From Bog-950 sp046329535 (GTDB lineage: Bacteria > Bacteroidota > Bacteroidia > Chitinophagales > LD1), in assembly GCA_046329535.1 (NCBI GenBank), contig JAXLUN010000001.1, positions 248,001-312,000 on the forward strand: DNA of 64,000 nt. The letters are read 5' to 3'. The translations under genes and the position numbers were made by a program. Shown here in pieces: positions 53,226 through 60,133 of this stretch. Under the pieces are notes generated by a model. It did not search any database. It saw nothing but the letters and a program-made list of their open reading frames with translations, and was not told the origin of the DNA. The first letter of the stretch is position 1. Every line of letters starts with the position of its first letter.

Positions 53226-54320
53226 TTACAGAACCCTTATGTCACCGGGTTCATCAATAATAATTTGCTGTTTGCCTTTGTAGTTTTCTATGATTCCTTT
53301 TACCGTGATGTTTCGGTTTTTGTAAAGGTCTTCGAAAGGTATATCGAACTTACTGTAGTTCTTGGCAAAAATAACAACGGTCATTGGATTGTTAGGATAA
53401 GCACCACCCAACGAAAGCTGCGTGATAGCATCGGTGGATTTAATGCTGAAGACACGGGCGCAAACGGTTACCCGTTTACCTTCTTTTTCTGCAGCATCTT
53501 TTGCTTCTATTCCATTAGGAAAAGTTTTAGCCAATGCGGCAAAATCAATATCCGGAGATGGGGTGTAAAACAATCGGTTTAAGATAAGCGCGAGATGCAA
53601 GCCTGCCTTGAGCAGTTGATGTTGCACGACTGTTTTATTTTTCTGTAAGTAGTTTTCATCTAATACATAACCCGGAAAAGCATAAACACTGTCTAAGAGT
53701 TTTCTGCCATCGTACATCCATGCGGTGAAATCAACTAACTTAATAGAATCTGCCATGCTCTTGTTGTAAAATGTAAGACAAGAATTATCCGTAATCTTTC
53801 CGTAATGGATAATGCCTTCATCCCAAAAAGAATGGAGGTTGCTTATTTTGTTGGTATCGTATTTTATGGTGGTTTTGTTGCCGCCTAAATCATCTTCGTA
53901 GCCAGTGTGTAGCGGCATGTGCAAATCTCCTGTGAGGTGAAACAAAATACAAAGGTCATCTTTGATTTGTGCATCGCACAAGGTGTTCTTGTGTTTTAGT
54001 TCGTTATAAGTAAGGGTTAGGCGGTTGATGATGTTTTCCTGATTAGTCGGTTTGTAGATTTCGCCTTTAGCAAAATCTACATAATGCCAGCTACGCATAA
54101 ACTCATAATCGGAGTTCGATTTCATTATGTCCATCCAATTGGCGGCAGTATCGATGGACATACCATTTAATGCCTGCAACACATTTTGCCTAACATCATC
54201 CTTTACAAACTGCATAGCTAAACGTGCCACTATGGCGTGCCCCTCAGCCCCCCAACCGTAGGAATAACGAAGATTGACCATAGAGAAAATAAAGAGCAGA
54301 ATAATTAGTTTGAGTTTCAT
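53226..54320 (-). CDS. Secreted S1/P1 nuclease with C-terminal OB-like domain
   Basis: This 364-aa exported protein has a signal peptide whose cleavage would expose the N-terminal Trp of YGWGAEGHAIVARLA, the zinc-binding start of S1/P1 nucleases. Zinc ligands recur in HLTGDLHMPLHTGYEDDLGG and LHSFWDEGII. It should hydrolyse single-stranded nucleic acids outside the cytoplasm. Residues about 270-364 form an extra domain (KRVTVCARVFSIKS...PMTVVIFAKNY...NITVKGIIENYKGKQQIII) with an OB-fold pattern, perhaps for nucleic acid binding. This fusion is more typical of Bacteroidota than of the short fungal enzymes. Confidence 0.88.
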   Translation of the reverse strand: MKLKLIILLFIFSMVNLRYSYGWGAEGHAIVARLAMQFVKDDVRQNVLQALNGMSIDTAANWMDIMKSNSDYEFMRSWHYVDFAKGEIYKPTNQENIINRLTLTYNELKHKNTLCDAQIKDDLCILFHLTGDLHMPLHTGYEDDLGGNKTTIKYDTNKISNLHSFWDEGIIHYGKITDNSCLTFYNKSMADSIKLVDFTAWMYDGRKLLDSVYAFPGYVLDENYLQKNKTVVQHQLLKAGLHLALILNRLFYTPSPDIDFAALAKTFPNGIEAKDAAEKEGKRVTVCARVFSIKSTDAITQLSLGGAYPNNPMTVVIFAKNYSKFDIPFEDLYKNRNITVKGIIENYKGKQQIIIDEPGDIRVL

Positions 54321-54447
54321 AAGACGCGAAGGAAAAAGAAAAGTGTAAAGGGTAGGTTAAATGTAAAAGGGGGGCAAAGGTTAGAATGCAGAAATTTGGA
54401 GGATTAGAAAGTTGGATCGATAAGCGTAAAAAAAGCGAAGGGTGGTA

Positions 54448-56685
54448 TTAGTTTTCGCAAAGACTTATCATTGCTAAATAGTGATCATTGTCTATTGCTT
54501 TAATAACATCTAAAACATCCTTTGCAACCATTATTGTTTCCTGTTCGATATTTTCAATCGAGTTCTCGTGAGTTTCAATTCTGTCCAAATGTGAATATTT
54601 GTTCAAAAACTGATAAACCTTTGTAGTTACGTTTTCGGGAACATCCTTAGATTTTGCAATTTCCAGGACACCATTTATACCAGAAGCACCTGGTTTCTTA
54701 AAAGCTCCGAAAGATTCTAAAACCCTCCTAGCTGCATTTGCTAATGTGAAGTGGTCGTCAATCGTAAGTTCAGAACTTAAACTATAATCATATAGCTTTT
54801 TAAAAACGTAATGATATTCTGAATGATACTTAAGGAGGGAATTATTTGCAATACAAACAGCACCTCGCTTAACCTCCAAGAATTGCGAAAGAGCTTTACG
54901 AGGTTTGTATTGCATCCAATCGCGCATTAATTTGAAAAACCAAAAATTATGGGTTAAAACAAAAAGCTGTTTGGCGCTGGCACAGTTGCTTACAATAAAG
55001 CTAAACGCATTGAAAAGGTGGTTGCTATCGAAACTAGATATGGGGTCATCGAAAACAACTATCGTTTGAGAGATGTCATTATCCTTTTCTTTCAACTTGA
55101 CCATAAAATAAATGAGACCAATTGCAGTTTTTTCGCCTTCGCTCAAGTGTAGAGCAATACTATCGCCACGCTTTAAAAAATAACCAGAACCAGCATCTCT
55201 TTCCAGAGAAATATCTTTTCTCGCAAGGAATTTATGGAGGTCTTCATTTACACTTGTCAACGCAAAATTTTCGTTCTGTAGTTCTCTTTCTTTTTCCCCA
55301 ATTAGTGAGGTGATTGTGTTTACAAGACTCAATTTGTCTGTCTTTTCGCCTTCATGTCTTTTTAACTCTCCTTCTAAAGCCAAGACTGATCGATTACTTG
55401 CCATGGAAGACACGATATGTTTTTCAATTTCGCCTTTACGTTGTTCGGCCTCGCTTTTAAAATTCGTTACCTTTTTATTGTGATATTCTATTAGGCTTTT
55501 GATAGAATTTAAAGTCATGTTGTACGCTAAAAAATTTGCTTCACCGAGGCGGTCAAGGTGAATATTTGTATTCACCAAATTTTTACCCTTTTCCTCTAGT
55601 GCCGTTTTATAACCATCCAAACGACTATTAATACGTTCCGTATGCTCGCTAAGTCTAAGTAATTGGGTTCTGACATCTTCTTGGACTTCTATAATCAACT
55701 TATCTGTTTCAATATGCAATTTAGGTATGGTAAATTTTTTGACTTGTTTTATTTTTTCGAGAATGGATTCTTGTAACTCAATGTATGCCTTGTTAAAGTG
55801 TTCAGCTATCTCCGCTAACTTACCTTCGGGTAGGGGTTGATTACAGAATTCACAAGTAAGGGACTCGTGGTTTTTGTGTAAGGTGAGACCTTGTTCAACC
55901 CAATTAGATATATCTGTGTTATTGCTTAGCCTTTTAATAGCTTGAATAGTAGGATTTGCATCAAGAAGATAGCCTATGGATTGAGTTAGCTCTTTTTCAC
56001 TCTCTATATCTAACTCCTTAAATTCTATCGATTTTTCTTGCATTTGACGCCCTTGACTTATAAAAGAAAGGCTAGCCTGAAAGACTTCATCCAATAACAC
56101 ATAATCCTTTAGACTTACCCCTGTTTTCTTAATTTCTTCCCACACACGCAGAGAATCATTCCGGTCGTAATTCTTAGAGACAAAAACGGTTTGTGAAAAC
56201 ATGTTTTTAAATTCTCTACCAGAATCTACTAGGAAAGCATCGTATAGCTTTGCTTTATCGCTTATCAATTTGGTCAATTCATCTAACCTTTCTTTTGCTT
56301 GATGTTTTAGCTTTTGTTTAGCCTCAATTTCAAGTTTTAAATCTCCATTCTCTTTGCCTAAGAATATGATAGGGTTTGCAGTGCCTTTGTCAAGTTGAAT
56401 ATTCTCGTTTACAAATTGCTGATTAAACACCCTTATGGTCGGGGTAGAAATAGAAAAGCTGTTGGTTGCGAAAACTTTGTTTTCCAATTCAACAGAAAAC
56501 TCAGCGTTTTTGAACTCTGATGGTAACTCTGCTTTTTCTAAAGCTCTAAATATTTTGCCAACTGTTGATTTGCCACTTCCGTTCCAACCGTAGAACAGAT
56601 TATATCGCTTAAAAGACAAGGGAGAGGCAGGTTTCCAATCCGAGAAAATTCCGAAATTCTTTACTTTTTGAATGTCATGTATCAT
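54448..56685 (-). CDS. RloC-like AAA_13 ATPase with zinc hook, candidate anticodon nuclease
   Basis: Starting at ATG 56685 gives about 745 aa, close to RloC length; an upstream ATG at 56712 adds nine residues. The ABC-type ATPase has Walker A GWNGSGKSTV near residue 35, a coiled-coil interrupted by CEFC near residue 280 (a Rad50-like zinc hook), signature LSEGEKT near 515 and Walker B IVVFDDPISSFD near 543. In the C-terminal domain, RRVLE supplies R-x3-E and KYSHLD supplies a His about 42 residues later. This is similar to the Arg-Glu-His triad of PrrC/RloC anticodon nucleases. The tRNA target cannot be deduced. Confidence 0.75.
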   Translation of the reverse strand: MIHDIQKVKNFGIFSDWKPASPLSFKRYNLFYGWNGSGKSTVGKIFRALEKAELPSEFKNAEFSVELENKVFATNSFSISTPTIRVFNQQFVNENIQLDKGTANPIIFLGKENGDLKLEIEAKQKLKHQAKERLDELTKLISDKAKLYDAFLVDSGREFKNMFSQTVFVSKNYDRNDSLRVWEEIKKTGVSLKDYVLLDEVFQASLSFISQGRQMQEKSIEFKELDIESEKELTQSIGYLLDANPTIQAIKRLSNNTDISNWVEQGLTLHKNHESLTCEFCNQPLPEGKLAEIAEHFNKAYIELQESILEKIKQVKKFTIPKLHIETDKLIIEVQEDVRTQLLRLSEHTERINSRLDGYKTALEEKGKNLVNTNIHLDRLGEANFLAYNMTLNSIKSLIEYHNKKVTNFKSEAEQRKGEIEKHIVSSMASNRSVLALEGELKRHEGEKTDKLSLVNTITSLIGEKERELQNENFALTSVNEDLHKFLARKDISLERDAGSGYFLKRGDSIALHLSEGEKTAIGLIYFMVKLKEKDNDISQTIVVFDDPISSFDSNHLFNAFSFIVSNCASAKQLFVLTHNFWFFKLMRDWMQYKPRKALSQFLEVKRGAVCIANNSLLKYHSEYHYVFKKLYDYSLSSELTIDDHFTLANAARRVLESFGAFKKPGASGINGVLEIAKSKDVPENVTTKVYQFLNKYSHLDRIETHENSIENIEQETIMVAKDVLDVIKAIDNDHYLAMISLCEN

Positions 56686-56761
56686 ATTGCGAGTGTAATA
56701 TCTCAGATTCAAAGTAAGTCATTGAATGAATAAAAAGAAAGGATTTAAAAGGAAATAGAGC

Positions 56762-58030
56762 TCAAAACAAATCCTTCACACTCCCAAAGCCAATTACATC
56801 TTTTAATACAGGAGTCTTGGTTAGCTCCGCTGCGTGGAGGATTTTTTCGTAGCCGAATTTGTCCTTGAGGTTGTAAACTTCTTTACGCAGGTTATCCTGT
56901 CTGAATTTATTATCCCATAGGGCCAATTGGTTAATGGAAGAGGCCTGAAACTCGGTAACAAATACGCCCATGGCGGTGATGGTGTTGTTGATGATTTGAA
57001 TGCCGTGAATTTCTTCTTCGGTGATTTTAATACGGCTCAGAATGGTGTTGTATATTTCTATACCGTCCTGCATAGGAATGTTGGTGCGGAATTTATCTTC
57101 ATGATGAAAGCGTTCTTCATACGAGAAATGATAACCGAAGTAATGTGCGCGGATTTGGTGTTTCATCATCCGTTTTTCTAATTGCAGGCAAAGGGCGCGG
57201 AGAATATCGTGCAGCGTTTCCAGCGATGCTCGTTGTGCTTTCGATACCTGACGCATGGCTTGCATTTGTTGGTAGTCATCGGTTTGTATATCTACCTCAC
57301 GGAAGTTTAAGCGGTAGTGCCAGTATTCGCCAATAACACTTTGGCAGGCTTTGCGCAATAAGTGCGGGGGCGTATGACGAAGTTTGAGCGGGGAGTTGAT
57401 GCCGTGTTCGACTAAGCGGTGCGCCATTTGTTTGGCAATACCGGGTAAATCCGTTAAAGCGAGTTTGTCGAGCACGGTATCTATATTATCTGGGGCAATG
57501 CGAACAAGGCCATCGGGCTTTTGAATATCAGTGGCCAGTTTTGCCAGGAAAGCATTGGGTGCAATGCCAATGGAGCAAGTGAGATAGTCGCCAACCTGAG
57601 TAGTTATTTTGTGTTTTATTTCTTTGGCCACTGCTACAAGGTCGGGATATAGGAGGTGGTAGCCTTTAAAGTTTACTACTGCTTCGTCAATGCTTTTGGG
57701 TATTACATCTTCGGAATATTGTTGAAGCACCTTCATGATTTTGACATGAAACTCGCGGTATAGTGCAGGGTTGGTGGGCAGGGTAATAAAGTTGGGGTGG
57801 AGTTTCATAATAGCATCAGCGCGGTCGGGCTTAATGCCCATTTTTTTTGCTGTTTTAGAGAGGGCGATTACCGCTCCGCCTCGACCGGTATATACACAAA
57901 CCCCCACCGGACGGTTGCGCAGGTGGTAGTTTACCTGCTGCTCACAGGTGGCAAAAAAGCTGTTCATATCCACAAACATGACGTTTGGAATAAGGTTAAC
58001 TTTATTAGGATCGTTTTGATTGACTTTCAT
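56762..58030 (-). CDS. Y-family DNA polymerase (UmuC/DinB-like)
   Basis: This 422-aa protein has the Y-family active site: VMFVDMNSFFATCEQQ near residue 20 and PKSIDEAVVNF near residue 115, plus the helix-hairpin-helix LALTDLPGIAKQMAHRL and a little-finger domain to about residue 350. It would copy past DNA lesions. Its start overlaps the stop of the upstream 88-aa gene by ATGA, so they are coupled. Together with the divergent S24 repressor this resembles an umuDC-like module with the order altered. Confidence 0.9.
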   Translation of the reverse strand: MKVNQNDPNKVNLIPNVMFVDMNSFFATCEQQVNYHLRNRPVGVCVYTGRGGAVIALSKTAKKMGIKPDRADAIMKLHPNFITLPTNPALYREFHVKIMKVLQQYSEDVIPKSIDEAVVNFKGYHLLYPDLVAVAKEIKHKITTQVGDYLTCSIGIAPNAFLAKLATDIQKPDGLVRIAPDNIDTVLDKLALTDLPGIAKQMAHRLVEHGINSPLKLRHTPPHLLRKACQSVIGEYWHYRLNFREVDIQTDDYQQMQAMRQVSKAQRASLETLHDILRALCLQLEKRMMKHQIRAHYFGYHFSYEERFHHEDKFRTNIPMQDGIEIYNTILSRIKITEEEIHGIQIINNTITAMGVFVTEFQASSINQLALWDNKFRQDNLRKEVYNLKDKFGYEKILHAAELTKTPVLKDVIGFGSVKDLF

Positions 58031-58293
58031 AAGCTGAGAAATCTAATGGTATAGCTATCGAAAAGCTTTTTAGCCTCATGATAGGTTTTAAGTTGATACT
58101 CGAAGTATGTATCGTTTTCTACAAAAAGATATTCGCCTGGATTAGTTGGTTCTGTAACTCCCTTATTTACAACATCCGGATTTATGATGGTTAAGCCCGC
58201 TACTATAACCAGGTATTTGTCGGGCTCGCCATTTTCTAAACGGACTTCGAGCGCTTTGGTAGGATTTTGCTTTTGATGGATGATCTTACGCAT
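58027..58293 (-). CDS. Unknown 88-aa protein coupled to the Y-family polymerase
   Basis: ATG 58293 gives 88 aa; a longer frame from 58338 would cover the palindromic operator region and is rejected. The protein is soluble, with strands (YLVIVAGLTIINPDVV) and a helical C-terminus (YHEAKKLFDSYTIRF). I do not recognise it. Its stop overlaps the polymerase start by ATGA, so it is likely a small accessory of the polymerase, by analogy with accessory proteins in other mutasome operons. Confidence 0.55.
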   Translation of the reverse strand: MRKIIHQKQNPTKALEVRLENGEPDKYLVIVAGLTIINPDVVNKGVTEPTNPGEYLFVENDTYFEYQLKTYHEAKKLFDSYTIRFLSL

Positions 58294-58320
58294 GAGAAAA
58301 TTAGATTTTTTTATTCGCGT

Positions 58321-58337
58321 TGACAGTAATGCTGTCA
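58321..58337. promoter_or_regulatory. Palindromic operator 1: TGACAG-TAATG-CTGTCA
   Basis: A perfect 6+6 inverted repeat with a 5-base spacer TAATG, located between the divergent polymerase operon and the XRE-S24 repressor gene. The position and dyad symmetry fit binding by a repressor dimer. Confidence 0.7.
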
Positions 58338-58343
58338 TTTATT

Positions 58344-58360
58344 TGTTTATAATGTAAACA
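58344..58360. promoter_or_regulatory. Palindromic operator 2: TGTTTA-TAATG-TAAACA
   Basis: A second perfect 6+6 dyad with the same TAATG spacer, 23 bp (centre to centre) from operator 1. It lies 30 bases before the repressor ATG and overlaps the region where the promoter is expected. Confidence 0.7.
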
Positions 58361-58390
58361 ACATTATTTTCGAATTCCCAAACAATCAGC

Positions 58391-59125
58391 ATGAAAAATT
58401 TCTTTAGCAGTAACATCAAGATGCTTCGTGAACGCAAAAAACGCACTCAGGAAGAAATGGCTAGCTTCATCGGTATCAAGCGAAGCATCTGGAATAACTA
58501 TGAGAACGAAATTTCTAAACCATCCATTGAGAACTTGGTTATGATTTCAGAACACTTCGGTATCAGCGTGAATACTCTGATTACGCTAGACTTCACCAAA
58601 CTCTCCGGGGCAGAATTAAGTAATCTGGAGAGGGGGCAGGATATCTATGTCAAGGGAAGTCGATTGCGGATTTTGGCGACAACTGTAAACGAGAAGAATG
58701 AAGACAATGTTGAATTGGTTTCAGTAAAAGCAAAAGCAGGTTACACTGCGGGTTATGGTGACCCTGAATTTATTGGCAAGTTACCTTCGTATCAGTTTCC
58801 CTTTCTACCAAAAGATAAAAAGCACCGGGCTTTTCAAATCAGCGGAGACTCTATGCTGCCGATACGTGACCAGTCATGGATTGCCTGTCATTACATAGAA
58901 GACTGGAACAATATCAAAAACGGACAGGGATATGTGATAGTGACCAAGGAGGATGGAATTGTATTTAAGCGCGCTTACAATCGAATTAAAGAAAATGGAA
59001 CCTTGTTGTTGGTATCACTTAACCCAATGTATCAACCTTACGAAGTTCAAATAAAAGACGTGATTGAGGTGTGGAAGTTTGCACTGAAATTCAGTGACCA
59101 GATGGGAGAGGAATTCGTTGGCTGA
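58391..59125 (+). CDS. XRE-S24 repressor (LexA/CI-like)
   Basis: This 244-aa protein has an N-terminal XRE helix-turn-helix (about residues 5-62, RTQEEMASFIGIKRSIWNNYENEISKPS in two parts) and a C-terminal S24 peptidase domain with the catalytic Ser in SGDSMLP near residue 157 and Lys in GIVFKRAYN near 197. An Ala-Gly pair in KAGYTAGYGD near residue 120 may be the self-cleavage site. It probably represses itself and the divergent polymerase operon through the two palindromes and is inactivated on DNA damage. The damage link is from the family, not shown here. Confidence 0.85.
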   Translation: MKNFFSSNIKMLRERKKRTQEEMASFIGIKRSIWNNYENEISKPSIENLVMISEHFGISVNTLITLDFTKLSGAELSNLERGQDIYVKGSRLRILATTVNEKNEDNVELVSVKAKAGYTAGYGDPEFIGKLPSYQFPFLPKDKKHRAFQISGDSMLPIRDQSWIACHYIEDWNNIKNGQGYVIVTKEDGIVFKRAYNRIKENGTLLLVSLNPMYQPYEVQIKDVIEVWKFALKFSDQMGEEFVG

Positions 59126-59134
59126 TTATGTGAT

Positions 59135-59158
59135 ACCCGATAATCAAACCTATCGGGT
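59135..59158. terminator. Hairpin after the repressor gene
   Basis: ACCCGATA and TATCGGGT form an 8-bp perfect stem with an 8-base loop, followed by a short T-containing tail. It is a weak but plausible terminator ten bases past the stop. Confidence 0.6.
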
Positions 59159-59215
59159 TATTTGAATCCAGCTGAACTTTGTCTGGCTAAGTTTGAACTA
59201 ATATACAAGCAGGTT

Positions 59216-59285
59216 TTGACTAAAGATTATTGAACGGCATTTGAAAATGCCTTTAGCCCGGGGCATAAACTGATGCCATATTTGA
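59216..59285. repeat. REP-like palindromic element
   Basis: Two adjacent hairpins are visible: GGCATTT/AAATGCC (59236-59251) and GGCAT/ATGCC (59262-59277). They are embedded in ACTAAAG...CTTTAGCCC wording that resembles short palindromic extragenic elements of Bacteroidota. Confidence 0.5.
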
Positions 59286-59350
59286 ACTTCATCAGTTACC
59301 TATTCTATCCACAAAGAGGCTTCCGCTGCTTAGCAAAGGGGATGGCGCAC

Positions 59351-59486
59351 TAAACCGAAAGTATTCATGCGTTTACGCGAAAAGGCGAAACGTGTACAAC
59401 CGTTTTCCTTCCGTTATATCTGTCGCTTGGATTCAGTTTGCAAACTCTAAATGAAGGGAAGAACATGATTTGTTTGAAAGCTTTTC
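59351..59486 (+). repeat. Degenerate long direct repeat, right copy
   Basis: This segment aligns with 51961-52103 in the same orientation. Shared words include TAAACCGA, ATGCGTTTACGC, TACAACCGTTT, TGTCGCTTGG and GAACATGATTTGTTTG. It is more diverged in the middle and lacks about 15 bases. Confidence 0.8.
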
Positions 59487-59698
59487 CATGCGCCTGGCCC
59501 CCCCTCTTTTTAACAAAAACCCACGGAAACCGTTGGAAGTTTAATGGCTGAGAAAACAATACTTTGTGAAACAAACAAGAAGGGATTGATTGGACAAGGA
59601 AAAAAAGACAGACCTGACTAAACTCATAGCAAAATAAACCTACTGAATGATTGACATTGCCTTAAAAGCAAAATACCTTTACTTAATAAATAAACACT

Positions 59699-60091
59699 AT
59701 GAAATTACCTGTAACACTTTTTATGCTGCTAATAGCAGGAACTGTTTACTGCCAAAGCCCCGCAGCAGTTGACTCCGTGAAGGGATATTATAATATAGAA
59801 ACGCTGAACGGTGTGCCGAGAACGTTCGCCTTGTATGAAGTTTATGTGAGCGATACGGCACAGTTTGACAGTTTTCAGTTGAAGTTAGGGAATAACCTGA
59901 CGGCCAACAATATAGTGGACAGCGTGTTTACGGCAGACCCGCAGTTGTTTGAACTGGACCTTGTGAGCCATCGCTTTTTTTATCCGTTAAGGGTGGGCGG
60001 TTTTAGCTCTATACCACCCTACGGGTCGGTTTGTTTACAGAGCGGAAGTAACTGTATTTCTGCCGCCAAGACGTTTGCATTTGTGAATTAG
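59699..60091 (+). CDS. Small secreted protein of unknown function
   Basis: This 130-aa protein starts with a signal peptide ending near VYCQ (residue 20). The mature part is beta-rich and contains two cysteines (VCLQSGSNC) that may pair. I do not recognise the family. It precedes the large secreted protease gene by 42 bp on the same strand and may be co-transcribed or a chaperone-like partner; this is inference from position. Confidence 0.55.
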   Translation: MKLPVTLFMLLIAGTVYCQSPAAVDSVKGYYNIETLNGVPRTFALYEVYVSDTAQFDSFQLKLGNNLTANNIVDSVFTADPQLFELDLVSHRFFYPLRVGGFSSIPPYGSVCLQSGSNCISAAKTFAFVN

Positions 60092-60133
60092 CGATACTCT
60101 CCCCTCTTTTCTATTCACCATAAAACCTGTCCT

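Larger units (their letters stand above)
59126..59698. other. Gene-free stretch of 573 bp at the right end of the accessory region
   Basis: No gene is seen. It contains a hairpin right after the repressor gene, a palindromic REP-like segment at about 59216-59280, the right copy of the long degenerate direct repeat (59351-59486), and AT-rich sequence before the next signal-peptide gene. A reverse frame at 59365-59574 is repeat-derived and rejected. Confidence 0.7.

Noticed and set aside
58294..58338. N-terminal extension of the 88-aa protein next to the polymerase
   Set aside because: It would place the coding start inside operator 1; the ATG at 58293 fits better.
59365..59574. Reverse frame of 69 codons
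   Set aside because: Repeat-derived, as above.
59126..59698. Second attachment site carrying the tRNA-Phe 3' end
   Set aside because: No stretch resembling TTCAATTCCCTCCCAAACC is visible here or elsewhere to the right of the integrase.
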